From: an uncultured Ilumatobacter sp.
Lineage (GTDB): Bacteria; Actinomycetota; Acidimicrobiia; Acidimicrobiales; Ilumatobacteraceae
Direction of reading: 5' to 3'
Assembly: GCA_938091165.1 (NCBI GenBank)
Contig: CALKNK010000033.1
Location: forward strand, 1 to 41,290
DNA: 41,290 nucleotides
Shown here: one piece after another, positions 20,952-29,570 of the stretch
How the letters are laid out: each line of letters opens with the position of its first letter
How positions within the stretch are numbered: position 1 is the stretch's first letter
Translations under genes and position numbers: made by a program
Notes under the pieces: generated by a model
What the model saw: only the letters and a program-made list of their open reading frames with translations
Databases searched by the model: none
Told to the model about the DNA's origin: nothing

Positions 20952-22150
20952 TGTTGCAGGACCTCATTGGCGATTCGCCGAGCTTCTTGATCCGCTTGGA
21001 TCACATCATCGACGGTATGGGGGATGCCACCATCATGGCGTCCCAACACCGCCTCGCACACGTCAGCTATCTCATTCCATCGTAAATTTCCCGTAAGGAA
21101 ACTTTCAACTGCTACCTCGTTCGCAGCGCTGAGCCACGCTGGCGCTGTACCTCCTGAGCGACCAGCGTCGTAGGCGAGCTGTAAGCAGTGAAAGGTACCA
21201 AGGTCTGGCGGCTCGAAGTCGAGTGAGCCCAACGTGGCCCAGTCGATACGACCGAAGGGTGTTGCGATGCGATTCGGATAGCCCAGTGCGTAGCCGATCG
21301 GCAGCTTCATTGTCGGCATGCTGAGTTGGGCGATCGTTGATCCATCGGTGAACTCAACCATCGAATGAACGACAGATTGGGGATGCACGACCACGTCAAT
21401 CTGGTCGTATGGCGTTCCGTACAGTTCGTGCGCTTCAATTACTTCGAGCCCTTTGTTCATCAACGTGCTTGAGTCGATGGTGATCTTTGGGCCCATACTC
21501 CACGTTGGGTGAGCCAACGCATTTTCGACCGTTACGCCAACTAGGTCGTCAGCGCTTCGGCCGCGAAACGGGCCTCCGCTTGCGGTTAGTAGGAGCCGAC
21601 TGACCTCTCGATCACTTTCGAAGGATGACCGCAAACATTGGTGGAGCGCGCAGTGTTCGCTGTCGACTGGCACCAGTTCGGCGCCTGGTGTTGATCGGAG
21701 CGGCCGAACTACAGGGCCTGCAGCAATGAGGCTTTCTTTGTTTGCAAGCGCCAGGCGCTTGCCGGCTCTGAGGGTCTCCACGGTGACCTCAAGACCGGCA
21801 AATCCGACGACACCGTTGACCACAACATCTGCTTCGGCGATCAGTGCCGTGACGTCGCCTTCGACGGCGGCTGATGTGCGCGACATCACATCGGAACGTG
21901 TCGTCTCGTCGGCGATAACAATGAGGGGGATGTCGAAAGCTGCGGCTTGAGCGACGACAGCGTCGGTTGAGCTGTTGGCACTCACACCCGTAACGACATA
22001 AGAGCCTGGGGTGCGATCGTTTTCGGCTTGAATAACTTCAAACGTTTGCGTGCCGATCGAGCCAGTTGAGCCAGCAATTGCGACTCGCACCGGATCAGCG
22101 GTCATCGGTACGATTTTCTCAGGATCCGAGCTAGGACCACGGCTCGACAA
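20948..22150 (-). CDS. dxr: 1-deoxy-D-xylulose 5-phosphate reductoisomerase
   Basis: A 400-residue second enzyme of the MEP isoprenoid pathway, making MEP from DXP with NADPH. The NADPH site is AGSTGSIGTQTFEVI near residue 27. LANKESLIAAGP, the metal/substrate residues VDSEHCALHQCL, and SMGPKITIDSSTLMNKGLEVIEAH are all conserved. It overlaps the 3' end of cdsA by 20 bases and rseP by 4, so it is tightly co-transcribed. The start could also be the Met at residue 17, nearer to the NADPH motif. Confidence 0.97.
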   Translation of the reverse strand: MSSRGPSSDPEKIVPMTADPVRVAIAGSTGSIGTQTFEVIQAENDRTPGSYVVTGVSANSSTDAVVAQAAAFDIPLIVIADETTRSDVMSRTSAAVEGDVTALIAEADVVVNGVVGFAGLEVTVETLRAGKRLALANKESLIAAGPVVRPLRSTPGAELVPVDSEHCALHQCLRSSFESDREVSRLLLTASGGPFRGRSADDLVGVTVENALAHPTWSMGPKITIDSSTLMNKGLEVIEAHELYGTPYDQIDVVVHPQSVVHSMVEFTDGSTIAQLSMPTMKLPIGYALGYPNRIATPFGRIDWATLGSLDFEPPDLGTFHCLQLAYDAGRSGGTAPAWLSAANEVAVESFLTGNLRWNEIADVCEAVLGRHDGGIPHTVDDVIQADQEARRIANEVLQQ

Positions 22151-23627
22151 CGAGCATCAAGTAGTAAACGGCTGGAAGTGTGAACAAGAACCCGTCGAAG
22201 CGGTCGAGTACGCCGCCGTGACCCTTGATCAATGTCCCGAAGTCCTTGACGTCGAGGTTCCGTTTGAACATGCTCTCAGTGAGATCGCCCAGCGGGGCGA
22301 AGATGGAGATGACGATGCCGAGCATCAAGAGGTGGCTGGTGTCAGACCAAGTGTCACTCGCATCTTGCATCCCGGCGAGCAGCATGACCACGAGGGTCAA
22401 GATGGTGCCGCCAAGAAATCCTTCGACTGACTTGTTGGGGCTGATCCACCCGCGTAGGGGTGTCCGGCCGAACGCACTGCCGACGAAGTATGCGCCGACG
22501 TCGTTGGCAACCACGCCCACGGCTAAGAGCACCAAGGTGTCAGTTCCGATGCTCAGCCCTCCAAAAAAGTTGGAGTAGCGAATGATGAGCGCAGCGAACG
22601 AGCCGAGCACGCCAATCCACACAACACCGAGCATCGTGATGGCCATGTTGGGCATCGGTCCCACTTCGATTGAGTCAGAGCCGATGAAACCCGTCGCTCC
22701 AGCAAAGAACGCCAAAGCCAGAACTAGCGGGATTCCGGTTTCACCGACCCAGTAGGCAACAGCTGGTGCAGCGACACAAGCCAGCACGCCAGCAGCAACG
22801 GCTGGGCGGTAGCCCTTCTCGGTGACCTTTGAGAAGTACTCGATAGCTGCAAGCCCGAGAAGGATGGAGACAAAAATGATTGCACCGAGTGGGCGCCACA
22901 TTGTGGCGGCGATGAACAGTGCGGCAAGAACTAACCCGCTTGCAATGGCGACCGGAAGGTTGCGCTTGGCTCCGGGGTGCGGACCTCCAGCACTGGGTTG
23001 GCGTTGAGACTGGCTGCCGCCGCCCCGGCGCTGCGGCTCGGGTCGGCGGGGCATTCCTGACGGGTCGGTACCAATCGTGATTCGGGCCGGCTCGCGCGTT
23101 GCGGGGGACACGACTCCGTGCAGTTCGGTGGGATCTCCAGCAGCATCCGCATCGACGGCTTCAGCGACCGGGGCGTCTTCCCATGAGATCTCACCGGTCG
23201 GGTCTGAGGGCGCTATTGGAACCGATCCTGACGGAGTATCGACCGGGTCGCCTTCCTTCCACACTGGCGCGTCGGACGTGAACGGGGACCAGACGTCCAG
23301 ATTGTCGGCTGGGTCAGCCTCATGGGTAGCTGGGGCGATGACTGGGACTTCTCCGGTGGCCGCTTCGCTCCAGTGCGGCATTGCACCGGAGCCGTCCGCG
23401 TCAAGTTGAAGCCGTTCCGATCCACCAGATGGCGATTCGGGCCGGTCGTCAGTGGGAGACGGATTCTCCGCAGCGTCTACCCCGGGCGTTACCTGCTGCT
23501 CGGAGCCGTCACCGAAGAGCGGGCCGCCGAACTCGGAGTCGTCGAAGGCATCCATTTCGGCCTCAAGCCGTCCCGGGCGGCGCTTTGCGGAATCGCTGTC
23601 TTCAGGTCGCCAAATGTCATCAGTCAT
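22131..23627 (-). CDS. cdsA: Phosphatidate cytidylyltransferase with long disordered N-terminal extension
   Basis: A 498-residue CDP-diacylglycerol synthase. The membrane enzyme proper begins near residue 225 and carries several transmembrane helices. It ends with the signature GDLTESMFKRNLDVKDFG, then GHGGVLDRFDGFLFTLP. It makes CDP-DAG for phospholipid synthesis. Residues 1-220 are low-complexity, acidic and Ser/Pro/Gly-rich, changing to basic (RRPEPQRRGGGSQSQRQP) just before the membrane. The extension is part of the same open frame with normal composition. It follows frr by 18 bases. Confidence 0.93.
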   Translation of the reverse strand: MTDDIWRPEDSDSAKRRPGRLEAEMDAFDDSEFGGPLFGDGSEQQVTPGVDAAENPSPTDDRPESPSGGSERLQLDADGSGAMPHWSEAATGEVPVIAPATHEADPADNLDVWSPFTSDAPVWKEGDPVDTPSGSVPIAPSDPTGEISWEDAPVAEAVDADAAGDPTELHGVVSPATREPARITIGTDPSGMPRRPEPQRRGGGSQSQRQPSAGGPHPGAKRNLPVAIASGLVLAALFIAATMWRPLGAIIFVSILLGLAAIEYFSKVTEKGYRPAVAAGVLACVAAPAVAYWVGETGIPLVLALAFFAGATGFIGSDSIEVGPMPNMAITMLGVVWIGVLGSFAALIIRYSNFFGGLSIGTDTLVLLAVGVVANDVGAYFVGSAFGRTPLRGWISPNKSVEGFLGGTILTLVVMLLAGMQDASDTWSDTSHLLMLGIVISIFAPLGDLTESMFKRNLDVKDFGTLIKGHGGVLDRFDGFLFTLPAVYYLMLVVEPWS

Positions 23628-23645
23628 CGTTGTTCCCCTGGCCCC

Positions 23646-24212
23646 TCAGATCTCGAGGAGTTCTTCTTCTTTACGGTGAAGCGCGGCGTCGATTTTGTCG
23701 ACGTGCTCGCTCGTGGTCTTATCAAGTTCTTTCTGGGCGCGCTCAAGTTCGTCTTCTGAGACATCGCCATCTTTTTCTTCAGCTTCCATTGCCTTACGAG
23801 CATCGCGCCGGAGATTGCGGAGCACAATACGGCCGTCTTCGGCCATGTTCTTCGCAACTTTTACGTATTCCTTGCGGCGTTCTTCAGTCAATTGTGGAAG
23901 CGACAAACGAATCGCAATGCCGTCGTTGTTTGGATTCACGCCCAGGTCGCTTTCTCGAATGGCTTTTTCAATGGCGTCGAGCGACGCTCGGTCGTGCGGC
24001 TTGATGAGTAACTGACGGGCCTCAGGTACAGAGATCGAAGCGAGCTGCAGGATCGGAACTGGAGCGCCGTAGTACTCGACGTTGATGCGCTCGACGAGTC
24101 CGGGGTTAGCCCGACCGGTTCGCACCGTGCCAAATTGGGCTTGAGTGTGCTCGACAGCTTTGTCCATCTTTTCCATGGCCTCGAGAAGGGTGTCATCGAT
24201 CACGTCGACCAT
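23646..24212 (-). CDS. frr: Ribosome recycling factor
   Basis: A 188-residue RRF that splits post-termination ribosomes with EF-G. The long-helix domain is seen at both ends (LEAMEKMDKAVEHTQAQF, and DELERAQKELDKTTSEHVDKI). The conserved middle is VRTGRANPGLVERINVEYYGAPVPILQLASI and the hinge VNPNNDGIAIRLSLPQLTEERR. Its length is usual. It lies between pyrH and cdsA in the standard order. Confidence 0.97.
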   Translation of the reverse strand: MVDVIDDTLLEAMEKMDKAVEHTQAQFGTVRTGRANPGLVERINVEYYGAPVPILQLASISVPEARQLLIKPHDRASLDAIEKAIRESDLGVNPNNDGIAIRLSLPQLTEERRKEYVKVAKNMAEDGRIVLRNLRRDARKAMEAEEKDGDVSEDELERAQKELDKTTSEHVDKIDAALHRKEEELLEI

Positions 24213-24275
24213 CGTACCCAGGACAGAGGTCGCCGCAGGACCATGCAGGCTTTCATTGAAACTGGCTGCAACGTC

Positions 24276-25013
24276 TTAGCCAGTGACCAAGGTTCCTTCG
24301 GGGCCGCCTTGCACGATGCTGCGCAGCGAGCCTGGTTTCGACATGTCAAACACGACGATTGGAATGTCGTTGTCCCGGCAGAACGCGATCGCGGTGGCGT
24401 CCATGACCTTGAGGTTTTTCGTCATCACTTCGAGATAGCTGACCTGCTCGTACTTCTCCGCTGATTCATCGGTTCGAGGATCGGCGCTGTAGACCCCGTC
24501 AACGCCGGAGTGCGTTCCTTTGATCAACACTTCGGCCTCAATTTCTGCGGCGCGCAACGCAGCTGCGGTGTCGGTGGTGAAAAACGGGTTTCCGGTGCCA
24601 GCGGCGAAGATGACGACGCGGCCTTTTTCAAGATGGCGAACCGCCCGGCGGCGGATGTAGGCCTCGGCAATCCGAGGCATTTCGATAGCTGATTGCACTC
24701 GCGTCTCTTGGCCTTGCCGTTCGAGCGCGTCCTGCAATGCCAGTGCGTTCATCACGGTTCCGAGCATCCCGATGTGGTCGGACTGCGTTGCGTCCATTCC
24801 GGTCATCGAGCCCTCCCGGCCACGCCAGAAGTTGCCGCCACCGACGACTACCGTGACATCGACGTTGAGGTTCTGCCGGAGGTCGATGATTTCCTTTGCC
24901 GTGGCCTCGAGGGTTTCTCCATCGAGGCCCTTGCCAGAGTCACCTGCAAGTGCCTCTCCTGAGGGCTTGAACACAATGCGCTTGAATTTCGGACGTTGTG
25001 CTCGTTCAGTCAT
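24276..25013 (-). CDS. pyrH: Uridylate kinase
   Basis: A 245-residue amino-acid-kinase-fold UMP kinase (UMP to UDP). Motifs are FKPSGEALAG at the N-terminus, VVGGGNFWRG, GTVMNALALQDALE, and GTGNPFFTTDTAAALRA with the downstream KGTHSGVDGVYSADPR. The lysine of the usual K-x-S-G-E motif is present as KPSGE. It lies 99 bp downstream of tsf and 63 bp upstream of frr. Confidence 0.97.
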   Translation of the reverse strand: MTERAQRPKFKRIVFKPSGEALAGDSGKGLDGETLEATAKEIIDLRQNLNVDVTVVVGGGNFWRGREGSMTGMDATQSDHIGMLGTVMNALALQDALERQGQETRVQSAIEMPRIAEAYIRRRAVRHLEKGRVVIFAAGTGNPFFTTDTAAALRAAEIEAEVLIKGTHSGVDGVYSADPRTDESAEKYEQVSYLEVMTKNLKVMDATAIAFCRDNDIPIVVFDMSKPGSLRSIVQGGPEGTLVTG

Positions 25014-25112
25014 CGTTGGGGTCTCCGTCAGGGTCAGGTTCAGGCGCGAAGCAGCCCCGTTGAACGTACTTGACGCGCAGAGGGGCTGTTCAAATTGACC
25101 GAAGACTTTGGA

Positions 25113-25901
25113 TCAACCGATTTCGACTTGGGCGAAAGCCACGATGGATGAAGTTCCAATGAACTGCCTCACGGACTGCTTGTCGTCCTTGGCGTATGGC
25201 TGCTCGAGCAGCGCCACATCTTTGAAGAAACCGCCGATGCGACCTTCGACGATCTTGTCGAGTGCTGCTTCGGGTTTTCCTTCGTTGCGGGTGATGACTG
25301 TCAGTGTCTCGCGCTCGGCTGCAACAACATCGGCTGGCACATCTTCGCGAGTGAGGTACTTCGGACGTGCGAACGCAATGTGCACGGCTACGTCGTGTGC
25401 AAGCTCCGGCGTGCCGCCGGCAACTTCGACGAGTACGCCGTTGACGCCTCTGCCGCCCTGCATGTGCTGGTAGCTGTCCAAGGTATTGCCATCTGCGGCT
25501 TCGATACGAGCAACTTGACCGATGCTGATGTTCTCTTTCAAGGTGACTTTGAGTTCTTCGAGGTCGTTCTGACGATCGGAGATTGCCTCAACCCCCTTCT
25601 CGGCAACGAGAGCAACGAGAGCGTCGGCCTCGGCTTTGAAGAGGTCGGACCCAGCACTGAAGTCGGTTTCGCACTTCAGTTCGACGATGGCGCCGATGTT
25701 GCCGGTGATGACGAGGCTGACTACGCCCTGTGTGGCGTCGCGGTCCTCACGTTTCGCGCTGGCTGCGAGGCCTTTTTCGCGGAGCCAGGTCTTGGAGGCT
25801 TCCATGTCGCCGTCGTTCTCCTGCAGGGCCTTCTTGCAGTCCATCATGCCGGCGCCGGAGGAGACGCGGAGTGCTTTGACGTCTTGTGCAGTAAATGACA
25901 T
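25113..25901 (-). CDS. tsf: Elongation factor Ts
   Basis: A 262-residue nucleotide-exchange factor for EF-Tu. The N-terminal UBA-like domain (VKALRVSSGAGMMDCKKALQENDGD) and LREKGLAASAKREDR are diagnostic. The core includes IVELKCETDFSAGSDLF (the TDFV-like motif region). It starts 5 bases after the rpsB stop codon, an obligatory partner pairing in bacterial genomes. Confidence 0.97.
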   Translation of the reverse strand: MSFTAQDVKALRVSSGAGMMDCKKALQENDGDMEASKTWLREKGLAASAKREDRDATQGVVSLVITGNIGAIVELKCETDFSAGSDLFKAEADALVALVAEKGVEAISDRQNDLEELKVTLKENISIGQVARIEAADGNTLDSYQHMQGGRGVNGVLVEVAGGTPELAHDVAVHIAFARPKYLTREDVPADVVAAERETLTVITRNEGKPEAALDKIVEGRIGGFFKDVALLEQPYAKDDKQSVRQFIGTSSIVAFAQVEIG

Positions 25902-25906
25902 GTCTT

Positions 25907-26830
25907 TCAGCTCTCCGTGTTGTCTTCAGGGGCCACAGCCTCGGCAGGGGGCTCCTCGGCTGCAGTTACTGTCTCTTCAGGCGTTGCTTCGGCGTCGGGT
26001 GCGTCCTTGGCGGCGGCAAGCTTGGCATCGCGCTCAGCTTGCTGCTGAGCAGCGGCGTTACGCGCAGCTACCTGTGCGGCTTCGAATGCAGCCTCTTCTT
26101 CTGGAGTCTTTTCAGCTACCGGAGCAGGTGCAGGGTTGCGCTTGTTTGCAATGAATCGGCCTTCGGCGACGGCGTCAGCGATCACGCGGGTGAACAAGCT
26201 GTTCGAGCGAATCGCGTCGTCGTTGCCGGGAATTGGATAGGTCACCACTTCTGGGTTCACGTTGGTGTCGACGACGGCGACGACAGGGATACCAAGCTTG
26301 CGGGCTTCGGTGACGGCTATGTGTTCTTTGTTGGTGTCGAGCACGAAGATTGCGTCGGGAGCTTTTTTGAGGCTGCGAAGACCGCCTAGGTTGCGCTGCA
26401 ACTTGGTGAGTTCGCGATCAAGGAGTAGTGCTTCTTTTTTGATCATGACGTCAAACTCGCCTGAAGCCTGCATGCGCTCGTACTCAAGCATCTTGTTGAC
26501 ACGTTTGCTCATCGTTTCGAAGTTGGTGAGCATTCCGCCAAGCCAGCGTTCGTTGACGTAGGGCATTCCGCACTTGTCGGCGTAGCTTTTGATCGGGTCC
26601 TGGGCTTGTTTCTTGGTTCCCACGAACAAAATGTTGCCGCCGCCGGCGACGAGATCTCTGACGAATCCGTACGCCGTTTCAACTCGACCGAGCGTTTGTT
26701 CGAGGTCGATGATGTAGATTCCGGCGCGCTCACCAAAGATGAAGCGCTTCATCTTTGGGTTCCAGCGGCGGGTCTGGTGGCCGAAGTGTGCTCCGGCTTC
26801 CAACATTTGGCGCATGCTGATGACAGACAT
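25907..26830 (-). CDS. rpsB: 30S ribosomal protein S2 with C-terminal extension
   Basis: A 307-residue S2. The core (1-235) has MRQMLEAGAHFGHQTRRWNPKMKRFIFG-like start, NERWLGGMLTNF, and GIPVVAVVDTNVNPEVVTYPIPGNDDA. Residues about 240-307 form an Ala/Glu/Pro-rich acidic tail that is longer than usual. A strong ribosome site (AAGGAG, 8 bases before ATG) supports the start. It heads the rpsB-tsf-pyrH-frr cluster. Its leader may fold (see separate entry). Confidence 0.97.
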   Translation of the reverse strand: MSVISMRQMLEAGAHFGHQTRRWNPKMKRFIFGERAGIYIIDLEQTLGRVETAYGFVRDLVAGGGNILFVGTKKQAQDPIKSYADKCGMPYVNERWLGGMLTNFETMSKRVNKMLEYERMQASGEFDVMIKKEALLLDRELTKLQRNLGGLRSLKKAPDAIFVLDTNKEHIAVTEARKLGIPVVAVVDTNVNPEVVTYPIPGNDDAIRSNSLFTRVIADAVAEGRFIANKRNPAPAPVAEKTPEEEAAFEAAQVAARNAAAQQQAERDAKLAAAKDAPDAEATPEETVTAAEEPPAEAVAPEDNTES

Positions 26831-26833
26831 GTG

Positions 26834-26980
26834 GTGCTCCTTGTGCGGTTTTTCCCCTCGATCGGCGCCGTGAGGCGACCGCTAATTGATCGATGAGACT
26901 TTGAGGGTGTGCCGTTTCGGTTGAAACAACGTCGCAGAGGCTACCGGCGCTGTTTTGCCCTCACACCTCGCGTCGGAAGC
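26834..26980 (-). promoter_or_regulatory. rpsB leader with Shine-Dalgarno and possible folded element
   Basis: The minus strand shows AAGGAG ending 8 bases before the rpsB ATG. Further upstream, GAGGTGTG (complement of 26962-26969) can pair with CACACCCTC (complement of 26903-26911) with one bulged C. The enclosed region contains a smaller hairpin, GTTTC-AACC-GAAAC. Ribosomal protein S2 leaders bind S2 for autoregulation in other bacteria; whether this one does is inference. Confidence 0.4.
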
Positions 26981-27380
26981 CTGGGATCATGCTTCTGCGG
27001 CGTCGGCTTGACGGACCTTCGGCCAGACCGGAGTTTTGGACCGTGCTGTTACGTGGGGCGGGACCGGCGTGCGACGCGACCGGAGTAAGGCTGTGGGCCG
27101 CGATCTTGAGCGCCCCGCCGAACTTTAAAGTGGAGTGTTCCGTCTGCTTTGCCAGTTGTTGTGTTGGGTACTACGTCTTGCTGGCACATTGTTCGACGCG
27201 CGATGTGTCATCTCTCAGCCATTGACCCACTCGACGAAAACATCGTTGGTTTGCGTCACAGGTTCGCTGCCGAAAGCCGAGTCAGCAGCAATGTTTTGAC
27301 CGGCATTCGCAGTGCCGGTACAAAGGTGATGACGACGTTAGCCAGCGTGAAGTCTTATCTGGCGAAAGCGAACTGGTCTG
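26981..27380. other. Spacer between sigma factor and rpsB with no gene called
   Basis: I see no gene here on either strand. Short plus-strand frames (to about 80 codons) show no family motif and poor starts. The perfect palindrome ACTTTAAAGT lies at 27122-27131. In many actinobacteria an M23-type peptidase gene occupies this place between the sigma/Xer genes and rpsB, and I do not detect its LytM motifs. Confidence 0.4.
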
Positions 27381-28145
27381 TTATCTGGTGAGCCCAGCTG
27401 TTCCGAGGCGGGCTCGCAAATGCAGCACTGACTTGGTGTGGATCTGGCTGACTCTGCTTTCGGTGACGCCGAGGACCTCGCCGATTTCCGACAGGGTCAA
27501 GCTTTCGTCGTAGTAGAGAGACAGGACCAGTTTTTCGCGCTCAGGGAGCTTCTTGATCTCGACACGCATGACGTGGCTGAGTTCGCGATTTTCAACGACG
27601 GCCGCAGGCGAGCCTGACATCGCATTGTCGGGTGCCGACGGCTCGGATCCCGCCGCGATCGCTCGATCGAGTGGCCCGATCGTTGTGCTTGCGATTGCTG
27701 ACAGCCACTTGGCGAGGTCCGAGAGCGTGATACCGAGGTGCTCGGCCAGTTCTTCGTCGGTCGGGCCTCGGCCGAGCTTGTGTTCGAGCTCGGAGAAGGA
27801 CTTTTCGACGCTTCGCGCCCGGCTGCGGACCGAGCGGGGCACCCAATCGAGTTGGCGTAGCCCATCGTAGATCGCACCGCGAATTCGTGGTACCGCAAAG
27901 GTTTCGAATTTGACCCCGTGCTCTGTGTTGAAACGTTCGATCGCGTCCATGAGCCCGAAGACGCCGGAGCTGATGAGATCGCCGGAGTCGACGCTTGATG
28001 GAAGGCCAGCGCCGACACGTCCGGCCACGAATTTTACGAGCGGCGAGTAGTGGACGATGAGGTGATCGCGCGCCGCTGGGTTGCGGCGGTTGAGCCAACG
28101 CGTCCACTGCATCTGGAGGTCTGCGTCCTCAGGGACGATGCTCAT
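27381..28145 (-). CDS. whiG: RNA polymerase sigma factor, FliA/WhiG family
   Basis: A 254-residue group 3 sigma-70 factor. Region 2 (about residues 25-95) has LVKFVAGRVGAGLPSSVDSGDLISSGVFGLMDAIERFN and FETFAVPRIRGAIYDGLRQLDWVPRSVR. Region 3 has GRGPTDEELAEHLGI. Region 4 (about 195-250) has LPEREKLVLSLYYDESLTLSEIGEVLGVTESRVSQIH. Known members drive flagellar (FliA) or sporulation (WhiG) genes. No flagellar gene lies in the window, so the regulon is unknown. Its start overlaps the recombinase stop by 4 bases. Confidence 0.92.
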   Translation of the reverse strand: MSIVPEDADLQMQWTRWLNRRNPAARDHLIVHYSPLVKFVAGRVGAGLPSSVDSGDLISSGVFGLMDAIERFNTEHGVKFETFAVPRIRGAIYDGLRQLDWVPRSVRSRARSVEKSFSELEHKLGRGPTDEELAEHLGITLSDLAKWLSAIASTTIGPLDRAIAAGSEPSAPDNAMSGSPAAVVENRELSHVMRVEIKKLPEREKLVLSLYYDESLTLSEIGEVLGVTESRVSQIHTKSVLHLRARLGTAGLTR

Positions 28146-29068
28146 GCTCTGGGATGAGCCTCACGGTAGGCGGCCGAGAGTCGCTCGCGACTGACGTGGG
28201 TGTAGCGCTGTGTGGTGGCCACATCGGCATGGCCCAGCAGTTCTTGTACAGCTCGCAGATCGGCACCGCCGTCGAGGAGATGCGTTGCGAAACTGTGCCG
28301 TAACGCGTGGGGATGGGTCGGCGTTGGTGACCGGCGGTCGATGATGCGACGGACGTCGCGTGGCGTGAGACGTTTACCTACTTCGTTACTAAACAATGCA
28401 TCGCCTTGATCACCCGCAACCACCTCGGGGCGCACGTCGATCCACCGCTGGAGCGCGCGGACAGCGGGTTCGCTGAGCGGAACGCGTCGTTCCTTGTCGC
28501 CCTTTCCCCACACGGTGGCGGCGCCAACCGTTAATGCGACTGACGACACTTGAAGGCCACACAGCTCACTGACACGCAGTCCCGATCCGTAGAGCACTTC
28601 GAGCACGGCGTCGTCGCGACACCGTCGCCATTCTGGTTCGTCATCATCAGGGCCCGCTTCCAAAAGTCCGGTGACTTCGCGTCCGTCGAGTACACGTGGA
28701 AGTCGACCGCTGCCAGCTGGGACCGAAACGCCACTGGTGGGATCGAGGTCCGCAACGTTGTTGGCCACTGCCCACTTGAAGTAGCGACGCACAGCAGCAA
28801 TTTTTCGGGCGATCGTGCGACGAGCGAACTTACGGGTGGTGAGGTGAGCGAGGTACCGCCGGATGTTCGTTCGCGTTACGCACGCAGGGTCAATGAGATC
28901 GCCGCGTGCGCACCATGTCTCGAACATTCGCAAATCGGAGACGTAGGAGGTGACCGTGTTGTCGGACAGCGACGTGAGCGCTTTCGCAAAGTCGTCGATG
29001 CGCCACTGGTTCACAGGTTGATCGTATTGTCTGCTAGGTAGCAAACTTGGGATGGAGTAGGGGCGCAT
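28142..29068 (-). CDS. xerC: Tyrosine recombinase XerC/XerD-like
   Basis: A 308-residue site-specific recombinase. The SAM-like N-terminal core-binding domain is residues about 20-105 (DNTVTSYVSDLRMFETWC). The catalytic residues are Arg165 (GLRVSEL), Lys189 (WGKGDKERRVPL), His254 and Arg257 (HALRHSF), His280 (LLGHADV) and Tyr289 (RYTHVS). It resolves chromosome dimers at dif with a Xer partner and FtsK. The place next to the sigma factor and rpsB is the usual actinobacterial XerC position. A GTG at 29014 would remove 18 residues that have no family similarity and may be the true start. Confidence 0.92.
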   Translation of the reverse strand: MRPYSIPSLLPSRQYDQPVNQWRIDDFAKALTSLSDNTVTSYVSDLRMFETWCARGDLIDPACVTRTNIRRYLAHLTTRKFARRTIARKIAAVRRYFKWAVANNVADLDPTSGVSVPAGSGRLPRVLDGREVTGLLEAGPDDDEPEWRRCRDDAVLEVLYGSGLRVSELCGLQVSSVALTVGAATVWGKGDKERRVPLSEPAVRALQRWIDVRPEVVAGDQGDALFSNEVGKRLTPRDVRRIIDRRSPTPTHPHALRHSFATHLLDGGADLRAVQELLGHADVATTQRYTHVSRERLSAAYREAHPRA

Positions 29069-29138
29069 GAGGTTGAAACCGCATACGTCGCCTGGTGTCC
29101 GTTGGGCTAGCTCAGCGCAGTCGTCAATGACTTCAGAT

Positions 29139-29263
29139 CAGCTACCGATCTCATTGAGGCTGCTCATTCCTTGAAGGCGAGCGACGGGCATTGCTACAGC
29201 TCCGATCGCTACTCCGATTATCAATATTGTGATGCCAATCGGCGCTGACGTTTTTTGGCAGAC
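29139..29263 (-). other. Short hydrophobic reading frame without a normal start
   Basis: The minus-strand frame after a TGA at about 29263 encodes a hydrophobic stretch (ITILIIGVAIGAVAMPVARL, then QGMSSLNEIGS) ending in TGA near 29139. It has no ATG before the hydrophobic part. It could be the C-terminal remnant of a membrane protein. I do not recognise it. Confidence 0.25.
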
Positions 29264-29324
29264 GCGTCAGGAGCGACGCCGGTGAGGCCAAAGTTGCGTG
29301 TTATCAAGCGCTTTAGGCTCGGCG

Positions 29325-29560
29325 TCAGTCGACGGTTATGAGGAATTCCGCGGTGCCGACGGCCGCCGTTGCCCTCTCAACCAAATGGCTGTTTGTTTTC
29401 TCCAATGACCGGCGACGCGCTAGCCATGGCTCGGCTTTCATCTCAGCGAATCATCTGACGGCTTCGCGGACCTCAGCTGGGCTGTCGCCACGCTTCGTTT
29501 CCGTCAGCGTCGCGCACGAGGAGCTCCCCAGCTCATAGGCGCTCTGGTTTCCTGAGAACG
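29325..29560 (-). pseudogene. Possible C-terminal remnant of a TPR/AfsR-like regulator, or small ORF
   Basis: One minus-strand frame reads RGDSPAEVREAVR, then an in-frame TGA (29453-29451), then FAEMKAEPWLARRRSLE and on to a stop at 29327-29325. The pattern of Leu/Phe-x-x-Met-x-Ala-x-Pro-Trp-x-x-Arg resembles the last helices of large LuxR/AfsR-like or AAA-TPR regulators. ATG 29441 could also begin a 38-residue protein on its own. Family assignment is weak. Confidence 0.25.
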
Positions 29561-29570
29561 TCGTGCGACA

